From an uncultured Oscillibacter sp. (GTDB taxonomy: Bacteria; Bacillota; Clostridia; Oscillospirales; Oscillospiraceae), in assembly GCA_910586735.1 (NCBI GenBank), contig CAJUJW010000007.1, positions 1-59,239 on the forward strand: 59,239 nt of DNA, given 5' to 3'. Both the position numbers and the translations under genes were made by a program. Below the pieces are notes generated by a model. It searched no databases, was not told the DNA's origin, and saw only the letters and a program-made list of their open reading frames with translations. Below are positions 9,258-18,432 of the stretch, piece by piece. How positions within the stretch are numbered: the first letter of the stretch is position 1; each line of letters opens with the position of its first letter.

Positions 9258-9524
9258 TCCGCCGCCTCCTCTCTGTCTGTGTTCAGGCGCAAAAAATCCC
9301 GTCTCCGGGACAAAACGCCTGGGTGAGGCACAGAAGGGGGCATGACAAAAAAGTATCGTTTCCGCTATGCTATGCTAGGCTTGCTTGCTCGCTTAAAAAG
9401 TGTGGCGCGCGGGCGCACGTTTGTCACGCCCCCTTCCGTACTTTTTTCGGGAAATCTCAAGGTACAGTATAACAGAAATTCCGCCGGAACGCAACCTTTA
9501 CTTTGAGCCCGAAAGCAGGAAAAA
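9258..9524. other. Intergenic region without a gene
   Basis: No convincing ORF. Contains short direct repeats (GCTATGCTATGC, TTGCTTGCTCGC around 9366-9394). As a leader of the minus-strand FecR gene it presumably carries its promoter, but no clear -35/-10 pair was identified. Confidence 0.4.
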
Positions 9525-9545
9525 GGCCCGCCAAGGCGGGCCCTC
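9525..9545 (-). terminator. Terminator of the cyclase operon
   Basis: Perfect stem GGCCCGCC (9525-9532) with GGCGGGCC (9535-9542), flanked on the minus-strand downstream side by a T-run (AAAAA on the plus strand before 9525). Confidence 0.65.
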
Positions 9546-9558
9546 TCCTGGGGATTTT

Positions 9559-11361
9559 TTACAGAATTTCCTCCAGCGTCAAAATCTCGAAGCCGTCCTT
9601 TTTGCCCTTGAGCTTAATGGTGTCCCCCAGGGACACGGTGCGGACCCGGCCCTCCAGGGCGTCGGCCACGGCCCGGGAGATATAGACGGTGCCGCCGGGG
9701 GCGTTGGCCTCCAGCCGGGCGGAGGTGTTCACCGTGTCCCCGATGGCGGTGTAGTCCATCCGCTTGGGGGACCCGATGTTCCCCACGACCGCCGGGCCCA
9801 CGTGGACCCCCACGCCGAAGGACACCGTCCGGCCATACTGGGCCAGGAGCTCCTGAGACAGGGCCTCCGAGCCCTTCACCATGTCCATGGCGGCCCGGCA
9901 GGCCAGCATGACGTAGTCCTCCTGGGGCAGGGGCGCGCCCCAGAAGGCCATGGCCGCGTCGCCCACGAATTTGTCCAGGGTGCCGTGGTTGTTGAGGATG
10001 CAGTCGGAAATCAGGGTCAGGTAGCGGTTGAGGATCTCCACCACCTCCGGGGGCTCCAGGGCCTCGGACATGGTGGTGAAGCCCCGCACGTCCACGAACA
10101 GCACGGCGATGTCCACCTGCTTGCCCCCCAGCTCCAGGGCCTCGCCCTCCTTCAGCAGTTCCCGGACGATCTCCGGGGCCACGTAGCGCTGGAAGGTGCT
10201 GGTGATCTTCCGCCGCTCCAGGGCGGCCCGGATGTAGTTGGCCCCCAGGCACCCGGCGTAGAGGATGGTCACCCCCAGGGGAATCCACAGGGCGTGGAGC
10301 ACATAGCCCCGGCCATAGGCCAGCTTGCTGAGCCCCAGCCAGCCCCCGGCCAGCAGAACCCACACCGCCGTGGAAATCTTGACGGGCCTCTGCCAGAAGG
10401 CCCACAGGGAGATCACCAGCGCCAGGAACAGCGCCAGAAGCTGGGGCCCGTTTCCAACCTCCCGGCGGTAGTTCCCCCAGATCAGGGCCTGGATGGCGTT
10501 GGCCTGGAACTCTACGCCGTACATAGCCTGGGCGTGGTCGATGGAGGTGAAATAGCTGTCCTGCAAGCCCGGCGCGTAGGGCCCGATGAGGACCACCTTA
10601 TCGGCAAAATAGTCCGCCGGGATTTCCTCCGCCAGCAGGTCCGTCACGGAGATGGACTCCCAGAGGTCCTCCGGCCCGCCGGAGAAGGGGACGTACCAAA
10701 AGCCGTTCCCGTCCACCGGGGGGCGCTCCACGGGGCCCAGGCCCTGATGGGCCTGGAACTTCTCCGCCGCCGCCAGGGCCATGGAGGGCACCTCCTGCCC
10801 GCCGGGCAGGGTGATGGCCAGCAGATGGTGGCGCAGGATGCCGTCGGCGTCCAGCATGGCGTTGATATGGCCCAGGGTGGCCGCCTCCTTCATGGCGGGG
10901 AAGGGCTCCTCAAACAGGCGGATGATGAAGCGGCCCTGGGAGAACTCGCTGTCCTCCCCCTCCACGAAGCCGTCCTCAAACAGCGCGGCGCAGCCCGTCA
11001 CCACGTTGCCGTATTCCCCCGCCGCCTCCGCCAGCCAGGCGTCGGCCTCCGGGTCGGCGCCCTCGCCCATGTACAGCACGTCCAGGCAGATGGCCGCCGG
11101 GCGGCAGTCCTCGGACTGGTTCAGGTACTCGATGGCCTGGGCCATAATGTCCCGCCCCCACTGGTCATAGGGGCCGATGTCCTCAATGGCCCGCTGGTCG
11201 ATGCCCACCAGCACAATGTCCCCGTCAAAGGGGTCGGGGTCCTGATACCACGCGTCCGAGACAACCCAGTCCGCCTTGTTCAGCAGGCCCGCCGCCGCCG
11301 TCAGCGTCATCAGCGCCGCCAGGACCAGGGCCCCGAGAACCATACGCAGGTCTCTTTTCAT
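9559..11361 (-). CDS. CHASE2-domain adenylate/guanylate cyclase (class III)
   Basis: A 600-residue membrane signalling enzyme. After one N-terminal helix, an extracellular CHASE2 sensor domain spans about residues 30-310. Three closely spaced transmembrane helices follow (about 325-400), then a cytosolic class III cyclase domain. Catalytic residues are present: metal aspartates in FVDVRGFT and KFVGDAAMAFWG, and transition-state residues in NTSARLE. The enzyme should therefore make cAMP or cGMP. The start at 11361 has GGAGG upstream and lies 10 bases after the stop of the XpaC-like gene, so the two are in one operon. The Crp-family protein at 42972 could respond to cAMP, but that link is speculation. 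Confidence 0.9.
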   Translation of the reverse strand: MKRDLRMVLGALVLAALMTLTAAAGLLNKADWVVSDAWYQDPDPFDGDIVLVGIDQRAIEDIGPYDQWGRDIMAQAIEYLNQSEDCRPAAICLDVLYMGEGADPEADAWLAEAAGEYGNVVTGCAALFEDGFVEGEDSEFSQGRFIIRLFEEPFPAMKEAATLGHINAMLDADGILRHHLLAITLPGGQEVPSMALAAAEKFQAHQGLGPVERPPVDGNGFWYVPFSGGPEDLWESISVTDLLAEEIPADYFADKVVLIGPYAPGLQDSYFTSIDHAQAMYGVEFQANAIQALIWGNYRREVGNGPQLLALFLALVISLWAFWQRPVKISTAVWVLLAGGWLGLSKLAYGRGYVLHALWIPLGVTILYAGCLGANYIRAALERRKITSTFQRYVAPEIVRELLKEGEALELGGKQVDIAVLFVDVRGFTTMSEALEPPEVVEILNRYLTLISDCILNNHGTLDKFVGDAAMAFWGAPLPQEDYVMLACRAAMDMVKGSEALSQELLAQYGRTVSFGVGVHVGPAVVGNIGSPKRMDYTAIGDTVNTSARLEANAPGGTVYISRAVADALEGRVRTVSLGDTIKLKGKKDGFEILTLEEIL

Positions 11362-11371
11362 CCCCGCCTCC

Positions 11372-12583
11372 TCATTCGTCCCCGGTCTGGACGGCGCCGC
11401 CGCCCAGGCCGAAGTCCTGTTCCGCGCCGCCGGTGTCCCGGCGGAGCATGTGCTCCATGACCCGGATGTCCGAGTCCACGTCCATGGCGTCCGCCTGGTA
11501 GAGCTCGTCCAGCTGGTGCTCGAAGCCCTTGACAATGGAGTCCATGGTGTTCTCGATGCGCTCCTTGGCCTGGCGGAGGTTGTCCCCCTCCACCCCGGCG
11601 GCCTCGAACGTAGCGTAGGAGTCCAGCAGCTTCTGGGTGGTGGGCAGGTAGTAGTTCAGGAAGGTGCCGATGCGGTCCTTCTTCCTGGGGTCCTCCTCCA
11701 CGGCCTTGAAAATCTTGGCGGTGATTGCCTCCAGCCGGTCGATCTTGGCGGAGAGGACGGGGTCCGCGATCTGGTCGTTGGCCCGGCGGATGTTCCGCAG
11801 GATGCCGGAATAGCCCTCCCCGGCCTCCTTGGGGACCGCGGCGGCCCCTCGGGGCGGGGGCGCGGCGGCTTCCTCCGCCTCCACCTGGATGGCCTCCTCG
11901 AACTTCCGGCGGAACTCCTCCCCCGCCCCGCTGGAGCGGAAGAGATAGCCCAGTTCCATGTTCAGGTACGCCTTGCCCCCGAAGTAGCCCTTGTCAATCA
12001 TCTTCTCCAGGTCCTTCTCCACCCGCTTTTCGGAGTACCCCAGGGTCCGGGCCAGCTCGTCGATGGGCATGGCCTCCCGGTCCCCCATGACCAGGAGGTA
12101 GCGGGAAAAGCGCTTCAGCTGCCGGTCCATGGCAAAGCCGCTGTAGATCATGGCCCCGCCGCCGGCGGTCAGCGCCAGCCCGCTGAGCAGGTCCTCCAGC
12201 CACCAGAGGGAGGTCCAGTCGTTCTGCAAGGCCCACAGCGTGCTGCTCAGCCCATCCCCTGCGGCGTTCAGCCCGAAGAACAGCACGATCAAACCCATCA
12301 TTTTCAGCCACCGGGCGGTGGACTTTTTCGTCTGGGGAGACTTGGTGACCTTCTTCACCGCTTTCGTCGCCTTGGTCTGCCGCCGGGACGGGTTGGAGGT
12401 CCCGGCCTGTCCCGCGGTTCCCTGGAGGGGCGGGGCCTTCTGGGCGGGCTTTTTCTCGTCCTCGGCGAAGAGCTTGCCGAACAGCAGAAGCAGTCCCAGG
12501 GGCCAGAAGCCCCAGAAGGCCAGGACAATCAGGGGCCAGCTCCAGTCCCCGCCGCCTGAAGATTTCTTTTTGTTGTCCGCCAT
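11372..12583 (-). CDS. XpaC-like membrane protein (5-bromo-4-chloroindolyl phosphate hydrolysis family)
   Basis: A 403-residue protein. It has an N-terminal hydrophobic segment (about residues 15-38), a Lys/Pro-rich linker, two more hydrophobic segments (about 95-115 and 130-155), then a predicted winged-helix-like stretch (MPIDELARTLGYSEKRVEKDLEKMI) and a C-terminal helical domain with the XpaC-type pattern FLNYYLPTTQKLLDSYATFE. XpaC was named for a dye-hydrolysis phenotype; its real role is unknown. It overlaps nothing but sits four bases after the DUF896 gene and ten before the cyclase gene, indicating one transcript. Confidence 0.75.
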   Translation of the reverse strand: MADNKKKSSGGGDWSWPLIVLAFWGFWPLGLLLLFGKLFAEDEKKPAQKAPPLQGTAGQAGTSNPSRRQTKATKAVKKVTKSPQTKKSTARWLKMMGLIVLFFGLNAAGDGLSSTLWALQNDWTSLWWLEDLLSGLALTAGGGAMIYSGFAMDRQLKRFSRYLLVMGDREAMPIDELARTLGYSEKRVEKDLEKMIDKGYFGGKAYLNMELGYLFRSSGAGEEFRRKFEEAIQVEAEEAAAPPPRGAAAVPKEAGEGYSGILRNIRRANDQIADPVLSAKIDRLEAITAKIFKAVEEDPRKKDRIGTFLNYYLPTTQKLLDSYATFEAAGVEGDNLRQAKERIENTMDSIVKGFEHQLDELYQADAMDVDSDIRVMEHMLRRDTGGAEQDFGLGGGAVQTGDE

Positions 12584-12586
12584 GGT

Positions 12587-12796
12587 TCAGCCCTCTTTCT
12601 CCTTCAGTTTCCGCTTGTTCCCCTGCTCGTCCACAATGTAGGTGTGGTCCAGCTGCCCCCTGAGGTTCCCCAGCACCGAGTCGATATACGCCCGGCGGAG
12701 GACGGCCTGTTCCGCCTTCTCCTCCTCGGTGAGCCCCTCCGGCGTTTTGGCCTTCCGGGCCAGCTCGTTGATGCGGTCAATCTGCTCCTGCTTCAC
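12587..12796 (-). CDS. DUF896 family small protein
   Basis: A 69-residue protein starting with GTG. The sequence EQIDRINELARKAKTPEGLT is the hallmark of DUF896 (YnzC/YneP), small helical cytosolic proteins, some linked to the SOS response. The GTG overlaps the TGA of the preceding gene (GTGA), which indicates translational coupling. The C-terminus is lysine-rich. Confidence 0.85.
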   Translation of the reverse strand: MKQEQIDRINELARKAKTPEGLTEEEKAEQAVLRRAYIDSVLGNLRGQLDHTYIVDEQGNKRKLKEKEG

Positions 12797-13014
12797 GCTT
12801 GTCCCTCCGTTTCCCGCTCGAAGATCAGTTCAATGGATTCGATAAAGCCGCCGGCCCGCTGCTTCTTTGGCACAAAGCCCGCATAGCGCCAGCCCTCCGC
12901 CCCCCGGCGGAGGATGATTTCCCGGTGTCCGTCCGTCTCCAGGCCCACGCCGCCAAAGAGGCTGTACCCGCTTCCATAATCGCATTGGACGATTTCAAAC
13001 TCATACTCCAGCAT
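12793..13014 (-). CDS. DUF4177-like small protein
   Basis: A 73-residue protein beginning MLEYEFEIV, with a GWRYAGFVP core as in DUF4177 proteins, whose function is not known. The ATG at 13014 is chosen because GGGGAGGAG lies six bases upstream; a longer frame upstream overlaps the ylmH gene in a non-homologous reading. The stop overlaps the DUF896 start. Confidence 0.65.
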   Translation of the reverse strand: MLEYEFEIVQCDYGSGYSLFGGVGLETDGHREIILRRGAEGWRYAGFVPKKQRAGGFIESIELIFERETEGQA

Positions 13015-13088
13015 TCCAAACTCCTCCCCTATTTCATACGGCCTTCCGGCCCGCCGTTCTTCAAATTGGTACCGGATTTTTTCCCGCC

Positions 13089-13880
13089 TCAAACGTAGAC
13101 CTGCAAGACGATGGAGATTCGCCCCTTCCGGGTCAGGCCCCCCACCTCGCCGAGCTCGAATTTTCCAAAGCCCCGGGCGGACACCACGTCCCCCGCCTCC
13201 AGCAGCTTGTCCGGCTTCACGCACTCCCGCCAGTTCAGCTGAACCTTGCCGCTCTCAATGAGGGCGGCGGCCTTGCCCCTGGCCAATCGGAAGCCGGAGG
13301 ACGCCACGGCGTCCAGCCGCAGGGAGGACACCGTGTCCCGGACCTCCTTCCGCTGAACCGTTGGAATATGGAGGTTTTCCGGCTCGATGGCGGAAACCCG
13401 GAGCTTCGCTCGCCCGGCGGAGTTCCAGCTTTGCAGGAGAAAGTCCGCAACGCCCTCCAAAACCAAAAGGTCCGCGCTTCCGGGGGCCACAAGAATGTCC
13501 CCCACCTTCTCCCGCACAATGCCCATGCCCATCAGACTCCCCAGGAAATCCCGGTGGCTCAGCTTCTCCTCCTCCCGAAAGACGGCCCGGAGGCAGCGGA
13601 TGGGGGCCTCGGCGCCCTCCGGCTCCATCCAGTCGGGGAGGAACTGCAAAACCTGCCGCTCCGCCCCCTCATAGCCCCCTTGGAGCACGTAAGCGCTCTC
13701 GGAAATCCCCGCCAGCCGCAGAAGGTCCAGGGCCTGGGCCCGCTGCTGGGGGCTGAGAAAATCCGTGGCGGCGGGAATGTTCCGGTTTGCGGCCTGTTCC
13801 GCCTTGTCCAGGACCTTGGCCAAGGTCAGCCGGTCCTCTCCCGTGAGGCCCAGGCGGTCCAATAACGCGCCCTTATCCAT
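13089..13880 (-). CDS. ylmH: YlmH-family S4-domain RNA-binding protein
   Basis: A 263-residue protein. The N-terminal part matches YlmH, with LSPQQRAQALDLL and the central HRDFLGSLMGMGIVREKVGDI motif. The C-terminal S4 RNA-binding fold is marked by SSGFRLARGKAAALIESGKVQLNW (first 20 residues of that stretch are the S4 core). YlmH binds ribosomes and has been linked to rescue of stalled peptides. Its start lies inside the last codons of the ABC transporter gene (8-base overlap), so the two are coupled. Confidence 0.9.
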   Translation of the reverse strand: MDKGALLDRLGLTGEDRLTLAKVLDKAEQAANRNIPAATDFLSPQQRAQALDLLRLAGISESAYVLQGGYEGAERQVLQFLPDWMEPEGAEAPIRCLRAVFREEEKLSHRDFLGSLMGMGIVREKVGDILVAPGSADLLVLEGVADFLLQSWNSAGRAKLRVSAIEPENLHIPTVQRKEVRDTVSSLRLDAVASSGFRLARGKAAALIESGKVQLNWRECVKPDKLLEAGDVVSARGFGKFELGEVGGLTRKGRISIVLQVYV

Positions 13881-15624
13881 GGCGCAGCTCCTGGGTGCGG
13901 ACCAGGGCGGCGTAGGCACCGTCCTTTTCCATCAGCTCCTCATGGCTGCCCAGCTCCACCATTTTCCCGTCCTCGATGACGGCGATGCGGTCCGCGTTCC
14001 GCACCGTAGAGAGCCGGTGCGCGATGATGATGGTTGTCCGGCCCTGGGAGAGCTTGTCGAACGCCTCCTGGAGCTTGGCCTCCGTCACGCTGTCCAGGGC
14101 CGAGGTGGCCTCGTCCAGAATCAGCACCGGGGGGTCCTTCAAGAAGATGCGGGCGATGGAAATCCGCTGCTTCTGCCCGCCGGAGAGGAGCACGCCCCGC
14201 TCTCCCACGTAGGTGTTGAACCCGTCGGGCATGGCGCAGATGTCGTCGTAAATTTCCGCCAGACGGGCGGCCTGGGCCACCTCCTCCTCCGTGGCGCCGG
14301 GGCGGCCGTAGCGGATGTTCTCCAGGATGCTGGCGGCGAAGAGGAACACGTCCTGCTGGACCACGCCCACGTTCCGCCGGAGGGACTCCTGGGTCACTTC
14401 CCGCACGTCCGTGCCGTCCAGCCGGACGGCCCCCTGGGTCACGTCGTAAAACCTTGGAATCAGCTGGCAGAGGGTGGACTTCCCCCCGCCGGAGGGCCCC
14501 ACCACCGCCAAGGTCTCGCCGGGGCGGATATGGAGGTCCACGTCGTGGAGCACCGCCGCGTCTCTCTGGTAGGCGAAGCTGACATGGTCCACGTCGATCC
14601 TGCCCTCCACCCGGTCCAGGACCTGGGCGTCCGGCGCGTCCTTCAGGGCGGGCTCCTCCCGCATCAGCTCGATGAAGCGGCCCAGGCCCGCCGTGCCGTT
14701 GGCGAAGAGCTCGGCGAAGTTGGAGAGCTTCCGCACGGGGTTGACGAAGGTGGTGATATAGAGGCTGAAGGTGGTCAGGTCGATGACGTTCAGCTCGCCC
14801 CGCATAATCAGGAAGCCCCCGGCGGCGATGACGGCGGCGGAGAGGATGCAGAGAAAGAACTCCATGGTGGCGTTGAACCGGCCCATGGCCTTGTGGAAGG
14901 CCCGCTTAGAGGTCTTGAAGGTGGCGTTGGAGCTGTCGAACTTCTGGAGCTCGGCCCCCTCGTTGGCGAAGGCTTTGGCCGTGCGGATGCCCGAGAGGCC
15001 GGACTCGATGTCTGAGTTGATGACGGCGGTTTTCTGCTTCACGGCGGCGGAGGCGTCGCTCATGGATTTCCGGCAGGACCAGACCACGGCGAAAAACACC
15101 GGCACGATGCAGGCAATCACCAGGGCCAGCCGCCACTGGATGGCGAACATGATGACCAGGGACCCGGCGATGGTGACGCCGGAGATGAAGATATCCTCCG
15201 GCCCGTGGTGGGCCAGCTCCGTGATGTCGAAGAGGTCCGCTGTCAGACGGCTCATAAGCTGGCCGGTGCGGTTTTTGTCGTAGTAGTTGAAGCTCAGCTC
15301 CTGCATGTGGCGGAAGAGGTCCCGGCGGATGTCCGCCTCCACCAGGATGCCGAAGGTGTGGCCCCAGTAGCAGATGACGTAGGTCAGCAGGGCCCGGAGG
15401 ATGAAGGCGATGAGGACCACCGCCATGACGGCAAAGAAGGTCCTGTAGGCGCTCTGGGGCAGAAGCTCGTACATGCACCAGCGGGACACGGCGGGAAAGG
15501 CCAGGTCGATCAGGGAGATCACCAGGGCGCAGGTCATGTCCAGGATGAACAGCTTCCGGTGGGGCCGGAAGTAGGAGAGGAAGATTTGCAGGGCGGATTT
15601 CCGCTGGAATTCCTGGGTGGTCAT
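13873..15624 (-). CDS. ABC exporter, fused permease and ATPase (MsbA/BmrA type)
   Basis: A 583-residue half-transporter that works as a homodimer at the membrane. The N-terminal six-helix domain spans about residues 25-310. The ATPase domain follows with Walker A GPSGGGKST (about 375), Q-loop region, signature LSGGQKQR (about 475), Walker B VLILDEAT (about 497) and the H-loop IIAHRLST (about 531). All catalytic elements are intact. Substrate cannot be told from sequence; lipids or drugs are usual for this family. It is the first gene of a minus-strand group running to the cyclase at 9559. Confidence 0.92.
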   Translation of the reverse strand: MTTQEFQRKSALQIFLSYFRPHRKLFILDMTCALVISLIDLAFPAVSRWCMYELLPQSAYRTFFAVMAVVLIAFILRALLTYVICYWGHTFGILVEADIRRDLFRHMQELSFNYYDKNRTGQLMSRLTADLFDITELAHHGPEDIFISGVTIAGSLVIMFAIQWRLALVIACIVPVFFAVVWSCRKSMSDASAAVKQKTAVINSDIESGLSGIRTAKAFANEGAELQKFDSSNATFKTSKRAFHKAMGRFNATMEFFLCILSAAVIAAGGFLIMRGELNVIDLTTFSLYITTFVNPVRKLSNFAELFANGTAGLGRFIELMREEPALKDAPDAQVLDRVEGRIDVDHVSFAYQRDAAVLHDVDLHIRPGETLAVVGPSGGGKSTLCQLIPRFYDVTQGAVRLDGTDVREVTQESLRRNVGVVQQDVFLFAASILENIRYGRPGATEEEVAQAARLAEIYDDICAMPDGFNTYVGERGVLLSGGQKQRISIARIFLKDPPVLILDEATSALDSVTEAKLQEAFDKLSQGRTTIIIAHRLSTVRNADRIAVIEDGKMVELGSHEELMEKDGAYAALVRTQELRHG

Positions 15625-15847
15625 AGGGGGAGCCCTCCATTGTCAGAACATAATTTTACAGTTTAGGATTATAGCATGGTTTTGGCGGGGATGCAAGGAA
15701 CAATGGGGTTGCCGGAGCGTCCGGCGGGGCTTTTTCTTCCCCGTAAAGGGGAGCCTTTACTCGCCCTTGCGGGCGGGGAGGAGTGGTTGATGCAAGGCCC
15801 GTCCGTTTATCCTCGCTGCCGCTAACCTGGCGGTTGGGGGGGAATGG

Positions 15848-16133
15848 TTGGTCTGCCACCTTCTATCGGTAGGGGCCGCCGCCCTCGGCGGCCCGCTTCC
15901 TCTGGACCCATTTCTCGCCGCCTCCCTGGCGGAACTGCGGGGCAAAATACAATCCCACGACTACGTGTACCTCTCCGACCTCCTGGGACGCAGCGGAGAG
16001 CGCGCCGCCCTAAAGGTACTGCGGGAATTTGACCGGGCGGGAGGTGGAGGGAACCATCAGCCCGGAGGCGGCGGCCCTGATTGACGAGGAGATGTCGGAG
16101 GAGGAAGCGATTGACAGGAGCATCCTGGAGTGA
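15848..16133 (+). pseudogene. Decayed ORF of unknown family
   Basis: Two frames read together as a plausible protein tail: LAELRGKIQSHDYVYLSDLL..VLREFDR in one frame, then EVEGTISPEAAALIDEEM.. to a TGA at 16133 in the next, with the break near 16035-16041. The rest of the gap from 15625 holds no other coding signal. No family is recognised, and chance cannot be excluded. Confidence 0.3.
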
Positions 16134-16151
16134 ACCCGCACTGCAAAAAAC

Positions 16152-16190
16152 AGCATCCCCGGACGGCTTTGTCCGGGGATGCTTGTTCTT
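16152..16190. terminator. Strong terminator
   Basis: A 13-bp perfect stem (16152-16164 with 16171-16183), GC-rich, loop GGCTTT, followed by T-rich sequence; an A-run at 16145-16150 makes it bidirectional and places it at the end of the minus-strand SH3 gene. Confidence 0.8.
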
Positions 16191-16211
16191 TTCTATCCTG
16201 GTTTTTCATCC

Positions 16212-17285
16212 TCACGAGTTCGCCAGGAACTCGCCCTTCATATAGCCCGTAGTGGTCACGCCGCCCACGTTGGAGAAGGTGATCTCATACCAGTCGTCCA
16301 CTCCGGCGGAACGGACAATCTGGACGCTGCCGCCGTTGGGCACCGTGGCCAGGATGTCATAGGTGGTGCCGGGGCCCGAGCGGACCCGGACGCCGTTTCC
16401 GCCGTTGACCACCACGCCCTTGCCCGCTTTCAGGCTTCCGCCGCCGGTGGACGGCGCGGGAGTCGGGTTCGTGGAGGGTGTGGTCGTCGTTGTGGTGCCG
16501 GAGGGCGGGGTGGTGGTCGTCGTCGTTCCGCCGCTGGGGGCCGAGCCGCCGGTGACCCGGACGATGCAGATGGCCTTCTTGGACCCGTCCGTTACCACCA
16601 CGTGGGTGGTCCCGTTGGCCACGGGGGTGACGCTTCCGTCGCTGGCCACCGTGGCGATGGACGGATTCTCGCTGATCCAGGTGTAGGTGCCCGTGCCGCC
16701 GGACACCCGCAGCTTCACCGCACCCCGGGAGACCGGCTGCGTGAAGTCCGTGGAGCTGAGGGTCAGCCCGCCGGGCAGGGCCGCCGCGCTGGCGTAGCTC
16801 ATGCCGCCGGAGGAGGTCCCGGTATCGGGGGTCGTGCCGCCGCTTCCCTCGGGCATGGAGCCGTCACCCGGCGTGTTCTCTCCGCCGGACTGCTGGCCGT
16901 CTCCCTCGGGGTCCTCCGTTCCGGCGGGGTCCATGGCGGGGGTGTTTCCGGGGGTGACAGCGGGAGTGGTGCCGGGCTTCTGGGGTTCCGTGACGCCGGG
17001 CTTGTCGTCCTCCGGGGTTTTGTCCTTGCCCTTGAGCTTGTCCCCGTAGAGCAGGTACACCAGAAGCAGGGCCATCAGCACAATCAGCACAATCAGAATC
17101 GGCGTCACAATGCTGTAGGCGCTCCTGCCGCCCCTGGAGGCGCCCCGGCTTCCCTCCCGCAGGATGGTGTGCCGGTCGGTGTCGGGCTGCTCCTCCTCCC
17201 AATACTCCTCCTCCTCGCAGAAGGGGCACTCCTTGTATGTGTCGGAATATCTCTCCCCGCAGACGGGGCAGCGTTTCATTGCCAT
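16212..17285 (-). CDS. Zinc-ribbon membrane protein with BIG2 and SH3-like extracellular domains
   Basis: A 357-residue protein. The N-terminus has a zinc ribbon (CPVCGERY..CPFCEEEE). A basic segment and one transmembrane helix follow (about residues 58-80). The outside part is a long Pro/Thr/Gly-rich linker, then a bacterial Ig-like (BIG2) domain (about 165-245: NPSIATVASDGSVTPVANGT), a Ser/Thr/Pro linker and a C-terminal SH3b domain (VNGGNGVRVRSGPGTTYDIL). SH3b domains often bind peptidoglycan. The start at 17285 has GGGAGG eight bases upstream. It is divergent from udk. A wall-sensing role is inference. Confidence 0.8.
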   Translation of the reverse strand: MAMKRCPVCGERYSDTYKECPFCEEEEYWEEEQPDTDRHTILREGSRGASRGGRSAYSIVTPILIVLIVLMALLLVYLLYGDKLKGKDKTPEDDKPGVTEPQKPGTTPAVTPGNTPAMDPAGTEDPEGDGQQSGGENTPGDGSMPEGSGGTTPDTGTSSGGMSYASAAALPGGLTLSSTDFTQPVSRGAVKLRVSGGTGTYTWISENPSIATVASDGSVTPVANGTTHVVVTDGSKKAICIVRVTGGSAPSGGTTTTTTPPSGTTTTTTPSTNPTPAPSTGGGSLKAGKGVVVNGGNGVRVRSGPGTTYDILATVPNGGSVQIVRSAGVDDWYEITFSNVGGVTTTGYMKGEFLANS

Positions 17286-17418
17286 GTATAGATCCTCCCA
17301 AGCGATCGTTCGTAAAGAAGCGTGCCGCTTCATGATATCCGCAGTTTATATCATATCCATTTTCCAAGCCGCCGTCAAGTGTCAGTTCGTCAAAATTTGT
17401 GAACTTTTCAGGTTCTCC

Positions 17419-17446
17419 TTGCTTTTTCGCCAGGGAACCATATAAT
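17419..17446 (+). promoter_or_regulatory. Sigma-A-type promoter for udk
   Basis: TTGCTT (17419-17424), 16-base spacer, perfect TATAAT (17441-17446), 42 bases before the start codon. Confidence 0.6.
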
Positions 17447-17488
17447 GGAACTTGGAGAATCAAATCGAATCGACGGGAGGTACACAGC

Positions 17489-18106
17489 ATGAGCGCCATC
17501 ATCATCGGCATCGCCGGGGGCACGGGCTCCGGCAAAACCACCCTGACCCGGCACTTAAAGGACCACTTCGGCCCCGAGGTCACCGTCATCGGCCACGACA
17601 GCTACTACCGGCGGCAGGAGGGCAAGACCTACGAGGAGCGGGCCCTCCAGAACTACGACCATCCCGACGCCTTCGAGACCGGCCTGCTGGTCCGGCACCT
17701 CCGGGAGCTGCGGGAGGGCCGGTCCATCCAGTGCCCGGTGTACTCCTACGTGGACCACAACCGCACGGACAAAACCACGGAGATTTTCCCCACCAAGGTG
17801 CTGATCGTCGAGGGCATCCTGATTTTCCAGGACCCGGTTCTCCGGGAGATGTTCGACATCAAGATCTTCGTGGAGACCGACGCGGACGAGCGCATCCTCC
17901 GCCGCTGCCTCCGGGACGTGGAGGAGCGGGGCCGGACCCTGCGGTCCGTGGTGACCCAGTACCTGACCACGGTGAAGCCCATGCACGAGCAGTACGTGGA
18001 GCCCTCCCGGAAGTACGCGGACATCGTCGTCCTGGAGGGGGGCCACAACCTGGTGGCCCTGGAGATGATCATGCAGCGGATTCAGAGCCATATTGACAAG
18101 GACTAG
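17489..18106 (+). CDS. udk: Uridine kinase
   Basis: A 205-residue cytosolic kinase that phosphorylates uridine and cytidine in pyrimidine salvage. It shows the Walker A loop GGTGSGKTT (residues 9-17), the substrate-binding segment HDSYYR, the NYDHPDAFET motif, and the lid region RRCLRDVEERGR. Length is normal. GGGAGG lies eight bases before the ATG. Single-gene transcript with its own promoter and terminator. Confidence 0.95.
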   Translation: MSAIIIGIAGGTGSGKTTLTRHLKDHFGPEVTVIGHDSYYRRQEGKTYEERALQNYDHPDAFETGLLVRHLRELREGRSIQCPVYSYVDHNRTDKTTEIFPTKVLIVEGILIFQDPVLREMFDIKIFVETDADERILRRCLRDVEERGRTLRSVVTQYLTTVKPMHEQYVEPSRKYADIVVLEGGHNLVALEMIMQRIQSHIDKD

Positions 18107-18120
18107 TAAAAAGCCAAAGA

Positions 18121-18150
18121 GGGGAGCGGCGTCTCAGCCGCTCCCCTTTT
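18121..18150. terminator. Terminator between udk and a converging small gene
   Basis: Perfect 10-bp stem (18121-18130 with 18137-18146), loop GTCTCA, followed by TTTTATTT. Confidence 0.85.
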
Positions 18151-18298
18151 ATTTCCCTTCCTCCAGGAACATCTCCTCGGTCCTCTGCTGCGCGTCCACG
18201 AGGATTTTCCTCACGTCGCCCAGGTTCAGCTTATCCAGCGCCCCCAGAGCGTCTGTGATGGCATTGAACAAGGTTGTGTAAGGTTTGTTGTTTTCCAT
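18149..18298 (-). CDS. 49-residue hypothetical protein
   Basis: A small acidic, helical protein starting MENNKPYTTLFNAI, with AAAGGAG upstream of the ATG at 18298. A longer frame upstream to 18388 is AT-rich and unlikely to be coding. It is divergent from the helix-turn-helix gene at 18433. No family is recognised. Confidence 0.55.
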   Translation of the reverse strand: MENNKPYTTLFNAITDALGALDKLNLGDVRKILVDAQQRTEEMFLEEGK

Positions 18299-18432
18299 AA
18301 ATTCCCTCTCCTTTCTTCTTTCTTCTTGTATATTCAGCAGATATATACATAGTATATAAATACTAAATCTGAATTTACGAAATGTCAAGAAGATATATTC
18401 TTGTTAGAATAGCCCCCAAAGGGGAGACAGAT

